Below are positions 8,287 to 17,216 of a DNA stretch of 45,308 nt, in pieces. Source of the DNA: Candidatus Rifleibacteriota bacterium (GTDB lineage Bacteria > Muiribacteriota > Ozemobacteria > Ozemobacterales > Ozemobacteraceae); contig CAJOQX010000306.1 of assembly GCA_905236865.1 (NCBI GenBank), forward strand, positions 1-45,308, read 5' to 3'. The translations under genes and the position numbers were made by a program. The notes beneath the pieces are model-generated. The model was not told where the DNA came from. It did no database searches and was given only the letters and a program-made list of their open reading frames with translations. Numbering within the stretch: the first letter of the stretch is position 1; the number at the start of each line of letters is the position of its first letter.

Positions 8287-9258
8287 ATGAAAAAATACGT
8301 TTTTATTATAATAACGCTTATAAGTTTATATATTGCAATGCTTATTATATCCAATATTTGCAATGATTTAGGGAAATACAAAGAAGCTGTTACAGAAGCC
8401 AAAAAAGCTAAACAAGAAGCTGTAGAAGCTGAAAAAAAAGCAAAAATATCTTTGTTGGAAGCTGACAAAAAAACTAAAATTATTATAGAAGAAGCTGAAA
8501 AGAAAGCAAATATAATAATTACCCAAGCAGAAGAAAAAGCAAAATTAGTGGAAACAAAAGCTAAGGAAACAGAAGATAAAGCAAAAGAAGAACAAAAACT
8601 TGCCACAAAACTCATAGAAGAAGCAAAAGAGTCTTCAAGTGATAATTCTACAGTAATGCAGATAATTGCCAAAGCGAAAGAAGATCAGAAAAGAGCTGAC
8701 CAACTATTAGACGAGGTAAAAAAAGAGAAAGAAATTAACAACAATAACTTAAAATTAATTGCTGAACTTTCAGAAAAGAATAAAGCAGAAGAAATAAGAC
8801 TAGCGGATGAAAGACAAAAATTAGAAACTGAAACACAAGAACTAAAAGCACTTCTTTCAAAAACTATAAAAGAAAAAGAAGAAGCTAAAGTTTTGGCTAA
8901 AAATGTGACAAATAATAAAGAAGTCACTAATAAGCTACACGAAAACAACAATAAAAAATCAAATAAGACAAAAAAAGAGAAAAAAGAAGTCACTTATTCG
9001 ACTGATTACGACAATGAAATAATAGCAGATTTCATTAAACAGAAAAACATAGCAAATGATAGAATAACAAATATCATCGCAACATTTGTTAGTGATGAAA
9101 ATATCGTAGTAGATGCTCCTGGACCAAATTCTAAGCTTATTGCTGTTCCTTCTAAAGGTTCTAAATGCGAAGTTTTGGAACAGAAATATTATTGGTATAA
9201 AATTAAATATAATGAATTAATTGGCTGGACTAAAAGATCAAATATTAAGTTTAAATAA
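8287..9258 (+). CDS. Membrane-anchored coiled-coil protein with C-terminal SH3b-like domain
   Basis: A 323-residue protein. One N-terminal membrane span (YVFIIITLISLYIAMLIIS) is followed by a long Ala/Glu/Lys-rich heptad region (about 30-220, for example KKAKQEAVEAEKKAKI), which resembles the rod of TolA-like proteins by composition only. The last 60 residues (IVVDAPGPNSKLIAVPSKG ... YYWYKIKYNELIGWTKRSN) look like a bacterial SH3 domain, which often binds cell-wall material. Type II topology places the rod and SH3b in the periplasm. I infer an envelope-spanning or wall-binding role. Start ATG 8287 follows AGGGG. The antisense ORFs of the track over this gene are shadows caused by its Lys/Glu-rich codons. 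Confidence 0.8.
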   Translation: MKKYVFIIITLISLYIAMLIISNICNDLGKYKEAVTEAKKAKQEAVEAEKKAKISLLEADKKTKIIIEEAEKKANIIITQAEEKAKLVETKAKETEDKAKEEQKLATKLIEEAKESSSDNSTVMQIIAKAKEDQKRADQLLDEVKKEKEINNNNLKLIAELSEKNKAEEIRLADERQKLETETQELKALLSKTIKEKEEAKVLAKNVTNNKEVTNKLHENNNKKSNKTKKEKKEVTYSTDYDNEIIADFIKQKNIANDRITNIIATFVSDENIVVDAPGPNSKLIAVPSKGSKCEVLEQKYYWYKIKYNELIGWTKRSNIKFK

Positions 9259-9317
9259 TAGTTATTGTAAATTTACAAAAAAGTTACCATTACTAACAGT
9301 TAAATTAAAATAAGGTA

Positions 9318-9346
9318 TTGACTGATAAAAGTGCAAGTGCTAGTTT
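9318..9346 (+). promoter_or_regulatory. Possible promoter of the aminotransferase gene
   Basis: TTGACT (9318-9323), a 17-bp spacer and TAGTTT (9341-9346) preceded by TGC (extended -10). The -35 is good, the -10 poor. Confidence 0.4.
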
Positions 9347-9395
9347 ATTTAGCTAAAGTTGTATAAAGCTTTTATCTTAATAATTGGAGTTAATT

Positions 9396-10502
9396 ATGAA
9401 GGTTCCTCTTTTAGACCTAAAACCTCAATATGCACAAATAAAAGATCAAATAGTTCCAGAACTTCTATCTATTTTTGAAAGCCAAGGTTTCATTCTAGGC
9501 CCTAAAGTCGAAAAACTAGAAAAAGAAATGGCTGAATATATTGGTGTAAAATATACTTTGGGCTGTTCGTCTGGAACAGATGCTCTTTTGCTTGCACTTA
9601 AAGCATTAGATATAAAAGAAGGCGATGAAGTTATCACTACCCCGTATACATTTTTTGCAACCGCAGGTTCAATTGCAAGAACAGGAGCAGTAGCTAAATT
9701 TGTCGATATAGATCCAGACACTTTCTTAATGAATGCAAATCAAATAGAAGAAAATTTGACACAAAAAACAAAAGCAATAATTCCAGTTCATCTTTTCGGT
9801 CAATGTGTTGACATGGATACCGTTATGAAAATTGCTGAAAAATATTATATTCATGTTATTGAAGATGCTGCTCAAGCAATTGGAGCTGAATATAAAGGCA
9901 AACAAGCAGGAACTTTTGGAAATGTAGGTTGCTTTAGCTTTTTCCCAAGTAAGAATTTAGGTTGTTTTGGTGATGGTGGTCTTGTATCAACTAACAGTGA
10001 AAAAACCTACCAGCGTATGAAAGGTCTTAGAGTTCATGGTGGTCAAGTTCAATATCAGCACCAAGAAGTTGGTATGAATGCTCGTCTAGATGCTATTCAA
10101 GCCGCTGTAATATCTATAAAATTACCGTTCTTAAAGAGCTGGACAGAAAAAAGACGTAGAAATGCAGAAATTTACAACGAGCTATTCAAAGATAACCAAA
10201 GAGTAATTACTCCTAAAGCAAAACCAGACTGTTACCATATTTACAATCAATACGTCATAAGAATAGACGGAGATCGAGATGCACTAAAAGCTCACTTAGC
10301 TGAAAAAGAAATAGGTTGCTCTGTTTATTACCCACTATCGTTACATCAACAACCCTGTTTCAAATATTTGGGTTACAAAGCAGGCGATTTCCCAGAATCA
10401 GAAAAAGCTGCGGCTACTTCAATAGCATTGCCTATTTATCCCGACCTTACCCAAGAGCAAATTGAATATGTTGCAGAAACAATAAACAATTATCTTAAAT
10501 AA
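9396..10502 (+). CDS. DegT/DnrJ/EryC1-family nucleotide-sugar aminotransferase
   Basis: A PLP-dependent enzyme that transfers an amino group to a keto-sugar nucleotide for surface glycan synthesis. The fold-type I signatures are present: CSSGTDALLLALKAL (phosphate-binding), TTPYTFFATAGSI, IPVHLFGQ, VIEDAAQAIGAEYKG with the PLP-ring aspartate, and FFPSKNLGCFGDGG with the Schiff-base lysine. The C-terminal GMNARLDAIQAAV and YYPLSLHQQPCF are typical of the WbpE/WlbC-like branch. The exact sugar cannot be told. Length 368 is normal. ATG 9396 is chosen because GGAG lies six bases upstream; the track's TTG at 9384 falls within that site. A strong terminator follows at once. Confidence 0.93.
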   Translation: MKVPLLDLKPQYAQIKDQIVPELLSIFESQGFILGPKVEKLEKEMAEYIGVKYTLGCSSGTDALLLALKALDIKEGDEVITTPYTFFATAGSIARTGAVAKFVDIDPDTFLMNANQIEENLTQKTKAIIPVHLFGQCVDMDTVMKIAEKYYIHVIEDAAQAIGAEYKGKQAGTFGNVGCFSFFPSKNLGCFGDGGLVSTNSEKTYQRMKGLRVHGGQVQYQHQEVGMNARLDAIQAAVISIKLPFLKSWTEKRRRNAEIYNELFKDNQRVITPKAKPDCYHIYNQYVIRIDGDRDALKAHLAEKEIGCSVYYPLSLHQQPCFKYLGYKAGDFPESEKAAATSIALPIYPDLTQEQIEYVAETINNYLK

Positions 10503-10510
10503 GATACAAC

Positions 10511-10550
10511 AAAAGCCTAGCAAAAAAAAACAATTGCTAGGCTTTTATTA
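10511..10550 (+). terminator. Rho-independent terminator
   Basis: AAAAGCCTAGCAA (10511-10523) pairs perfectly with TTGCTAGGCTTTT (10534-10546), a 13-bp stem ending in a short T-run, just after the aminotransferase stop. Confidence 0.85.
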
Positions 10551-10594
10551 TAATACCTTTAATACAAAATAAATTGTTATTATTAGGAGAACCG

Positions 10595-11530
10595 ATGTTA
10601 AAAAAAATATTATTTGTTTTTCTATCAATCTTTTTCCTTTTGTCAATGCAAAGTTATGCAGAAGATATGTTTGATTATGTTCCAGGTAATACGGGGCTTA
10701 TTATTCAATCTAACATTAAGCAAATTCAAACTATTCCTGAAGTAAAACAATGGTTAGAAAATGCTGTAATAAAACAGAGCGACAATTATTACGAAGAAAT
10801 AAAAGCAATAGGTTTCAATCCTATAGACGACATAGAATCATTATTGTTATTTGTTCCAACTGAAGCCATATCAGATATTAACAAGTCTAAAACCAACATT
10901 GCATTGTTAGCAAAGGGTAAGTTCAATGTAGATCAAATCATTGAAGAAATTAACAATAAAAAAGAATTATTTGAAGATTTTGAAATTGGAATAGAAAACG
11001 GCTTGCAAAATATTATTATAAACAATAATGGCAACAGATTAAAAATATTATTTATAAATGAATCTACAGTTATTGCAGGCTTTGAAGAAGGTGTAGATAA
11101 TGCGAAATTAGTCAGATATGGTAAAAAAGAAGGGATAAAATCACAAAGGGATTTCTCGACTTTCTTAACAGAATTAGATTCTAATTCTACTTTAGCAGTT
11201 GCAACTGTTGTATCTAATGACACAAGAAAGATTCTTTTAGGAAACGACCAGTTAAAATCTTTAGGAAATCTTTCTTATCTTTTATGTAATCTTACACTTA
11301 CAGATAAACTAGCAATAAATATGACAGGTAGTTTTGCCAACCCCTCAGACATGAAGGCTATAACTAAAGCTATTAATTCTTTTGTAGAAACAATAAAACC
11401 TGCCTCTGAAACAACAAACAAACCCATTGGTGAATTTGCTAAGAATCACAAAGTAACAACCAAAGGTTTGTTAGCAACATTAGACTCAGAAATTTCTAAA
11501 GAAACTTTTTATCAATTTTTAGGTTTGTAA
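10595..11530 (+). CDS. Exported protein of unknown function, paralogue 1
   Basis: A 311-residue protein with a clear signal peptide (MLKKILFVFLSIFFLLSMQSYA). No family is recognised. The mature part begins DMFDYVPGNTGLIIQSN and resembles the next gene, which has NLIPEDTDFIFQINVSKIL at the same place. Both continue with a helical segment and a G.(N/D)P..DI motif (IGFNPIDDIESLLLF versus SGFDPFKDIRNVAIF). The two are therefore tandem paralogues. Start ATG 10595 follows AGGAG at five bases; the track's TTG at 10574 is rejected. The protein is probably periplasmic, as no lipobox or later membrane span is seen. Biochemical role unknown. Confidence 0.8.
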   Translation: MLKKILFVFLSIFFLLSMQSYAEDMFDYVPGNTGLIIQSNIKQIQTIPEVKQWLENAVIKQSDNYYEEIKAIGFNPIDDIESLLLFVPTEAISDINKSKTNIALLAKGKFNVDQIIEEINNKKELFEDFEIGIENGLQNIIINNNGNRLKILFINESTVIAGFEEGVDNAKLVRYGKKEGIKSQRDFSTFLTELDSNSTLAVATVVSNDTRKILLGNDQLKSLGNLSYLLCNLTLTDKLAINMTGSFANPSDMKAITKAINSFVETIKPASETTNKPIGEFAKNHKVTTKGLLATLDSEISKETFYQFLGL

Positions 11531-11646
11531 ATTAAATAGATAAAAAAATATGTCTATTACAGCTAATAATCATAATTAAAGAATAAAAACAAACAGTTTT
11601 ATTATAAAATAGATAAAGAAATACTATGCTAAATAATAACTTACTC

Positions 11647-11679
11647 TTGACATTAACCGCTATATACAGTTATTATAAT
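11647..11679 (+). promoter_or_regulatory. Promoter of exported paralogue 2
   Basis: TTGACA (11647-11652), an 18-bp spacer and TATTAT (11671-11676). A perfect TATAAT overlaps at 11674-11679 but with a 21-bp spacer. Leader about 40 bases. Confidence 0.6.
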
Positions 11680-11719
11680 CTAGGTATTTGTATTCCAAAC
11701 ATTAAGGGAGTAGATATAA

Positions 11720-12748
11720 ATGTTTAAAAAATTAATGCTTTGCATTGCTATTATCGTTGCTATTTCTTGTCAAGCTGTATTTGCTGCTGGCTTAACAAAT
11801 TTGATTCCTGAAGATACAGATTTTATTTTTCAAATAAATGTTTCTAAAATACTTTCTAGTCCAGAAATTCAGAAACAAATACAAGAAGCTCTAAAAAAAG
11901 ATGAAAACCAGCAAAAAATGTTTGAAGAATTTAAGACCAAATCTGGTTTTGATCCTTTTAAAGATATTAGAAACGTAGCTATTTTTACTTCTGGTAAAAT
12001 TGTTGAAAATCAAGAAGCACTTGGTGGAGTTTTAGTTGAAGGTACTTTTGATATACAAAAGTTCGTTGGAGCTATAAAAGATGATAAAAGTGCTATTCAA
12101 GATGTTACTCCAACAGTTATTGATGGTTTTACTTGTATAGTTCCCAAGAATGCTAAAGAAGGCTACGCTATATTCTTAGACAAGAACTATCTTGTTGTTG
12201 GTAGCCAAGCAGGTTGTGATGCTGTAAAAGCAATAAAAATGGCTAAAGCAAAAGCTATCCAAAACAAAGCGTTTTTATCTGTTATGAGCAAAGTTGATTC
12301 AGCTGCAACTTTAAGTGGCGTTGGTTTATTACCAAAAACTTTAAAAGATAAATGTCTTGAAAATCCTAACTTAGCTTTCATAGCAAATATCGATTCTTTC
12401 TTCTTTGATTTCAACAATGATAAAAATATGGTTTTCAACTTTAATGCTCAAATCGACAAAGAAGAAAATGTTAATCCTGTAGTAACTCAACTTACTGGTT
12501 TAGTTCAAATGATTAAAATGATTGCTAGCAGTCAATTGGCTGAAGCAGCTGAAGTAATGAACAAAATAGCTATTACCAGTGAAAAGAATATTGTAAAAAT
12601 GTCTTTTGATATTCCTGCCGATAAAATCATTGAACTCAAAAAGAAAATAGAAGAAAAAGCTAAGGAATTTGAAAAACAAAATGGTGGAAATGGCATTAAC
12701 GCTCCACGTAAAGAACAAGAAAAAGGTAATGATGCTTTACGTCAGTAA
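11720..12748 (+). CDS. Exported protein of unknown function, paralogue 2
   Basis: A 342-residue protein with signal peptide (MFKKLMLCIAIIVAISCQAVFA). It is a paralogue of the preceding gene in its first third, with the same P..T..I.Q.N opening and G(F)DPFKDI motif. A charged C-terminal tail (KKKIEEKAKEFEKQNGG...) is probably a helix followed by a disordered end. Start ATG 11720 follows AAGGGAG. It has its own promoter and a terminator, so it can be expressed separately from its sister. I see no catalytic motif; it could be a periplasmic binding or scaffold protein. Confidence 0.8.
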   Translation: MFKKLMLCIAIIVAISCQAVFAAGLTNLIPEDTDFIFQINVSKILSSPEIQKQIQEALKKDENQQKMFEEFKTKSGFDPFKDIRNVAIFTSGKIVENQEALGGVLVEGTFDIQKFVGAIKDDKSAIQDVTPTVIDGFTCIVPKNAKEGYAIFLDKNYLVVGSQAGCDAVKAIKMAKAKAIQNKAFLSVMSKVDSAATLSGVGLLPKTLKDKCLENPNLAFIANIDSFFFDFNNDKNMVFNFNAQIDKEENVNPVVTQLTGLVQMIKMIASSQLAEAAEVMNKIAITSEKNIVKMSFDIPADKIIELKKKIEEKAKEFEKQNGGNGINAPRKEQEKGNDALRQ

Positions 12749-12776
12749 AATAAATAGCTAGTTATAATAAAGAAAT

Positions 12777-12820
12777 AAAAAGAAACTAGTTTTAATATTA
12801 ACTAGGTTCTTTTTATTTTT
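12777..12820 (+). terminator. Rho-independent terminator
   Basis: AAAAAGAAACTAGTT (12777-12791) pairs with AACTAGGTTCTTTTT (12800-12814) with one mismatch, followed by a long T-tract. It closes the exported-paralogue gene. Confidence 0.8.
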
Positions 12821-12895
12821 TTTGTATTATTATTTTTTTAATCATTATTTCATATTTTTCATAAAACTTTTTAAACAGAAACAAAGTAAAATAAG

Positions 12896-12925
12896 TTGTG
12901 AGAAACAAAAAAGATATAGTATAAT
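12896..12925 (+). promoter_or_regulatory. Possible promoter of the pilin-like cluster
   Basis: TTGTGA (12896-12901), an 18-bp spacer and a perfect TATAAT (12920-12925), giving a short leader before ATG 12957. Confidence 0.5.
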
Positions 12926-12956
12926 AAAAGATAAACAAGCAAAAATAGGGTACATA

Positions 12957-13787
12957 ATGAGCAACGAAAATAATGAATTAACAATAGAAAACTTTTTAAA
13001 AAAAGTTCAAGAAGGCGATAACACTCTTTTAATCATCGGAGCTGTTTTAATGATTGTTCCAATGATCACTTTGTTTTTCCTTGTAGGCGGTAAAGCCGAT
13101 AAAAAAGCGACTCAGCATAAACTAAAAACTATGCAACGAAAAAATGTATATAGTTATTTAAGAAAAGAAAACAACAAATCTACAAATTCTGCTACCAAAA
13201 AAACGAGCTCTAGTAGTTCTTCTAGTAATTGGTCTTTTACTCCTCGAACCTTAGAACAAAAGATAGCTGATGAATTAAGAGAAGCCGCTTTAACCGTAGA
13301 GAGACAATGTTCTCAAGTTAGAGTTCCTCCAGGATTAACAGGAGATGCTAGAAATATATATATTGCAGAACATAACTACAATCTTAGTATGGGTAATGGT
13401 TCATTAGATTTAGGTAATTATAGAGAAGCCGAAAATTATTTTCAAAAAGCTCTTGATGAAGCAGACGACAACCCTTTTTTGAAATTATACGCTTTGGGAG
13501 GCTTATGTGCTGTTTACGAAAAAACAGGAGATATAGCAAGGCTACAAGAAGCATATAGTAGATATTTTGATGCAATCAAAAATGATATACCACCAGAATT
13601 TGGGGGAGGTATAGATTTAAAAGGTTCTATTAGCAATGCTTATAAATCTTTGGTTTCAGTAGGAAAATACGCCTTAGAATCAGAATTATCCAAAGCAATA
13701 TCTGAAACAAAAAGATTCAAATCTGGTATTCCATCTGAAATTAACATACGTGATGCCTACAAAAGTTTTCCCTTCAAATACGAATAG
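12957..13787 (+). CDS. Single-span membrane protein with TPR-like domain
   Basis: A 276-residue protein. A short cytoplasmic head (MSNENNELTIENFLKKVQEG) is followed by a membrane span (about 24-45, LLIIGAVLMIVPMITLFFLV), a Lys/Ser-rich linker (KKTSSSSSSSNWS) and a helical domain with TPR features (GNYREAENYFQKALDEADDNP). The ORF-track start at 12822 lies in the preceding terminator. ATG 12957 has AGGG six bases upstream and a TATAAT box just before, so it is chosen. It is the first gene of the pilin-like cluster, 11 bases before the PilX-like gene, so an accessory or assembly role is inferred. No specific family is recognised. Confidence 0.75.
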   Translation: MSNENNELTIENFLKKVQEGDNTLLIIGAVLMIVPMITLFFLVGGKADKKATQHKLKTMQRKNVYSYLRKENNKSTNSATKKTSSSSSSSNWSFTPRTLEQKIADELREAALTVERQCSQVRVPPGLTGDARNIYIAEHNYNLSMGNGSLDLGNYREAENYFQKALDEADDNPFLKLYALGGLCAVYEKTGDIARLQEAYSRYFDAIKNDIPPEFGGGIDLKGSISNAYKSLVSVGKYALESELSKAISETKRFKSGIPSEINIRDAYKSFPFKYE

Positions 13788-13798
13788 AGGAGCATAAT

Positions 13799-16663
13799 AT
13801 GAACAAATTCACAATCAATAAAAAAACAGGAAGTGTTTTTATTACTGTTATTGGAATTTTAGGTGTAATTATTTTTGCTGCGACAATATTTATGTCCTCT
13901 ACTATTCAAGAAGGAAGAGAAACAAATCTGTCTATAAGAGGTCTTCATGCTTCATCGCTTGCTGAAGCTGCATTAGAGCGAGCAATGAATAAAATAATAA
14001 AAGACATAAACAAAATCGATTTAGCCCAAACCAAGTCGACAGATTTATCAATCGCTCTACGCCTACCTGCCCCAGAAGGCAGTTCAAATCTAGGTTTAGC
14101 ATCAAATCTTGGGAATGATAATGTTTTACAATTATCGAATGATGTAACAAAAGAAATAGAGTTTGATAAAAATAGTCTCCAAGACGAAAAGAAAGATTTA
14201 GACGATTTAGTCAAATTTATGACTGATAATGCAGAATATGAAGTTTCAGTTAAAGCCAAAATTACTCATGCATTTAGAAATTCACCAGGAACTGACAATT
14301 CTAACTATAAAATTCCTGGAGTCGATATTTCTTGGAACACAAGAAAAGACGTTAATTCTTTATTAGATGGAGAAGGTTATAGAGCTTGGGAATTAAAATT
14401 TCCAGATAATATGAAATGGTTTCAATTTAAAATTCCTATAAAATTATTTGGTTTTGAAATAGCTAGTGTTGACGTTGTAAAAGTTGTAAGTGATTTATCT
14501 AAAGCTGCTTTTGGTTTCAGTAATCCTAGTATTGAAGACATGACTACTATGAATTGGTTAGCAGATAAGCTAATGAATGACGTAATAGCAAAAGTGGGCT
14601 CATTTATTTCAGGCAACAATATAAATGATTTGTATCCGATAGAAATAAATGTTCAAAAGGGAAATATGCCAAAAACTGTTTCAGAACTATGGCCAGCAGG
14701 GACAAACATAACAGAACAAGAAAATCAATATTTTGAAAAATATGGACAAATATCTTTCGATTGTGAAGCAAAAATTAAATATAAAGATGGCTACACTTCA
14801 ACAAGACGATTAAATGCAGTAAAAGATTTTAAGGTATCTGACTGTGAACCGCCTGCTTCTATGTATAGTTTTTTTATAGCAAATGAAGACAACAAACAAA
14901 TATTATTTAACGATGTTGGCGGACAAATGTATATAAATAGCGTATCTTATTCTAACATAGGAGCTTATGCATTAGGTTTACTAAAAGATGCAGTTTCAGA
15001 TGGCAGTAAAAATGACGACATGAATAAATTAGAATTTCCTGGTTTAATAAGGATTAATTCAAAAACCGACAAACCTATTGAATGTAATGTAAGTTTAATG
15101 GGTGATAGATCTCAAACAGAAATAGTAAACAAAGATAAAGACGGAAATATAATCAAAGAAAACAACACTGGTTTTCAAAGTTTTCTTGGTGATGCTAGGG
15201 ATATTCTCAACGGCTTAGATGCTACATTATTGGTTAAATCAAAAAGAGATGTAAAAAAAGCAAATGTTTCCTATAGTGTTGATGTAAAAAAAGAAGAAAA
15301 AAAGCCAAAGGAACCATCTGTAGACAAATCAGAATCTGACAACGGAAACGTTCCCGCAAACGATAATAAAAATAACAACGATGATAAATCAAACAAAGAT
15401 GATGATAATTCAGGAACAAAAACTTCCGTTTCGGGTAAATTATCTGCAAAAAGAGATAGAATATCTATCAAAGAATTATCTGGTTTGCTAGGAACAAAAG
15501 GAATTGGCATGAATTTAGTTCCTGCAGTAAATAATATGGGTTGTAATGTTATAGAATTGGCAATATGTTTAGCTCTTATGCCACTAGGAGAACAGCTTGT
15601 AGAAGCAATAGACGACCAAACAAAAGAGGCTGGCTTTGGAAAGTACGTTTCGCTCACAGGTGGCTTAAGTAATATTGTTGACGAAATGGATTGTTTTGAA
15701 ACTTGGGAAATGCCTTATATGGGAACAAGAAATTCACTATTTACTTGGCCTAATCTTGGAGGAAACTATAATAGAACACATTTATTTGGATATGCTGGTT
15801 TCCATCCTCCGTTAACAAGAGAAATTGAAGGAAATGTTGTCGCTAAGTATAGACAATGGAGAATGTGCATTCTAGGGATGACTTTATCGGATAAAATATA
15901 TATTGGCGTTGTACCTATACCTCCAATTCCTGCACCTTTATGGAAATCAACAGAACAAACATTTAAATATGGCTATAATATCCCTGGGTTTAAAAGTTTA
16001 GATGATAATGGAGATGACGATAGCACAGTACATACTTATGATCCTGCTGTAGAAGAAAATAAAGTTCCTAATTTATATACAGGAGAACAATATGCTAAAA
16101 AAGCTACATATTACTATGAAAAAGAAAGCGATTTTCTTGAAGACCTTCCAAATAGAATGGCTGTTGTCAAAGGGAAAAAATGCCTTGTTTTAAACGGAAT
16201 AACTTATGTAGCAGATAGCATTAGCGATTTTCGTGTTGCAGACTCTGACACTCTATATGTTGTTGGAAAAGGCATGATTGTTGTTAGCGGTAACGTTAAA
16301 CTAGGTTGCAATATAGTCTGCATAGACAATGACGAAAAAGATGATAAAGAAAAAACGGTATTTTCTTTAATTTGTCGAAAAGGCGGTCTAATTATGTTAG
16401 AACCGAATTCTTTTTTACTTGAAGGATCTCTTTATACAGATAAAGGAATTATTATGGGGCCTAGTTCAAGTTTGCACATTCTTGGCAACTGGGTTACTAA
16501 TGTTTTTGAAAGAGACAAAATTGCAGGAACACTTGTCGTTGACTATATTTCATCTCGAACCAGAACAGATGTAGGTAGTCTGCATCCTACTAGAGGGAAA
16601 TATAATCCCAAAAGATATAATATTTCATTTAGCCCTGTATGGTCTACTTGGAGAGCATATTAA
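13799..16663 (+). CDS. Giant PilX/GspK-like minor (pseudo)pilin
   Basis: A 954-residue protein. The N-terminus (NKKTGSVFITVIGILGVIIF) has the class IV prepilin layout: basic leader, glycine, hydrophobic helix. It lacks Glu at +5, as do GspK and Pseudomonas-type PilX. LHASSLAEAALERAMNKI fits the PilX-type N-terminal helix. PilX/GspK proteins sit at or near the pilus/pseudopilus tip and are usually 150-350 residues. This one has a large globular middle, a Lys/Asp/Asn-rich linker (about 490-550) and a C-terminal beta-rich part (about 800-930: VVGKGMIVVSGNVKLGCNIVC). It may act as a tip adhesin. Start ATG 13799 follows AGGAG at six bases. Its stop overlaps the start of the next pilin gene (TAATG). 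Confidence 0.8.
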   Translation: MNKFTINKKTGSVFITVIGILGVIIFAATIFMSSTIQEGRETNLSIRGLHASSLAEAALERAMNKIIKDINKIDLAQTKSTDLSIALRLPAPEGSSNLGLASNLGNDNVLQLSNDVTKEIEFDKNSLQDEKKDLDDLVKFMTDNAEYEVSVKAKITHAFRNSPGTDNSNYKIPGVDISWNTRKDVNSLLDGEGYRAWELKFPDNMKWFQFKIPIKLFGFEIASVDVVKVVSDLSKAAFGFSNPSIEDMTTMNWLADKLMNDVIAKVGSFISGNNINDLYPIEINVQKGNMPKTVSELWPAGTNITEQENQYFEKYGQISFDCEAKIKYKDGYTSTRRLNAVKDFKVSDCEPPASMYSFFIANEDNKQILFNDVGGQMYINSVSYSNIGAYALGLLKDAVSDGSKNDDMNKLEFPGLIRINSKTDKPIECNVSLMGDRSQTEIVNKDKDGNIIKENNTGFQSFLGDARDILNGLDATLLVKSKRDVKKANVSYSVDVKKEEKKPKEPSVDKSESDNGNVPANDNKNNNDDKSNKDDDNSGTKTSVSGKLSAKRDRISIKELSGLLGTKGIGMNLVPAVNNMGCNVIELAICLALMPLGEQLVEAIDDQTKEAGFGKYVSLTGGLSNIVDEMDCFETWEMPYMGTRNSLFTWPNLGGNYNRTHLFGYAGFHPPLTREIEGNVVAKYRQWRMCILGMTLSDKIYIGVVPIPPIPAPLWKSTEQTFKYGYNIPGFKSLDDNGDDDSTVHTYDPAVEENKVPNLYTGEQYAKKATYYYEKESDFLEDLPNRMAVVKGKKCLVLNGITYVADSISDFRVADSDTLYVVGKGMIVVSGNVKLGCNIVCIDNDEKDDKEKTVFSLICRKGGLIMLEPNSFLLEGSLYTDKGIIMGPSSSLHILGNWVTNVFERDKIAGTLVVDYISSRTRTDVGSLHPTRGKYNPKRYNISFSPVWSTWRAY

Positions 16664-17175
16664 TGAAAAATTCAACCTTAAACCAAAAAGGAACTTCCTT
16701 AATAGAAATAATCATTGCAGTATTTATAATAGCTTGTGCTTTTATACCTATACTTAGATTAGTTGATTATGGTTCTGTTTCCACTGCAAAAATAGGTAAC
16801 TATGCAAAAGCAACAAGATTAGCCCAAGAACTCATCGAAGAATTTAAACACGTTCCTTTTAAAGTCATCAATGATACCTACAAAGATTTTCCTGTTGGGG
16901 AATGGCGAGATGAAGGTATTCCAGAATCTTACTATTCGGAAACCCAAAGAAAAATTGAAGAATTTAGAACCGAAGGCGAAAAAACAAAAAGCGTAAAAGA
17001 CTTCGACTGCAAAACAAAAGTAAAAATATATAAAAATGATTTCGATCAAATAAATGAAATTTGGCTTGAAGTTGAAATTGGTTGGTATGATATGGGTACT
17101 ATTGAAAAAGCTAAAGGAACAAAAAGATTAATAAAAGTAGCCAATGCTTACCATAATGCAGAAGCTATATATTAA
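16663..17175 (+). CDS. PilV/GspI-like minor prepilin
   Basis: A 170-residue prepilin. NQKG-TSLIEIIIAVFIIACAF is a standard type IV prepilin cleavage and methylation motif (cut after Gly, Glu at +5) followed by a membrane helix. A small globular domain follows (about 60-165). GspI and PilV are the nearest families by size and by the AKATRLAQELIEEFK segment. It would be processed by a prepilin peptidase encoded elsewhere. ATG 16663 overlaps the previous stop by one base, implying translational coupling; the track's start at 16639 lies inside the upstream gene. Confidence 0.85.
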   Translation: MKNSTLNQKGTSLIEIIIAVFIIACAFIPILRLVDYGSVSTAKIGNYAKATRLAQELIEEFKHVPFKVINDTYKDFPVGEWRDEGIPESYYSETQRKIEEFRTEGEKTKSVKDFDCKTKVKIYKNDFDQINEIWLEVEIGWYDMGTIEKAKGTKRLIKVANAYHNAEAIY

Positions 17176-17216
17176 TAAAACCCACGTAGAATGTTATCTA
17201 TTTTAGGAGCAAAAAA

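Noticed and set aside
8262-8993. Long minus-strand ORFs opposite the coiled-coil/SH3b gene
   Set aside because: They are Ser/Phe-rich mirror images of Lys/Glu/Ala-rich codons and lack ribosome sites; the plus-strand gene explains the region.
9265-9278. Perfect palindrome TTGTAAATTTACAA
   Set aside because: A 14-bp AT-rich palindrome is not surprising in DNA of this composition, and no second copy was seen near another gene.
12822-12956. N-terminal extension of the TPR-like membrane protein in the ORF track
   Set aside because: The extension begins in a terminator T-tract and runs through a promoter; ATG 12957 has a proper ribosome site.
15234-15657. Minus-strand ORFs inside the giant PilX-like gene
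   Set aside because: They lie opposite the Lys/Asp-rich linker and show low-complexity Ser/Phe/Leu composition; shadows.
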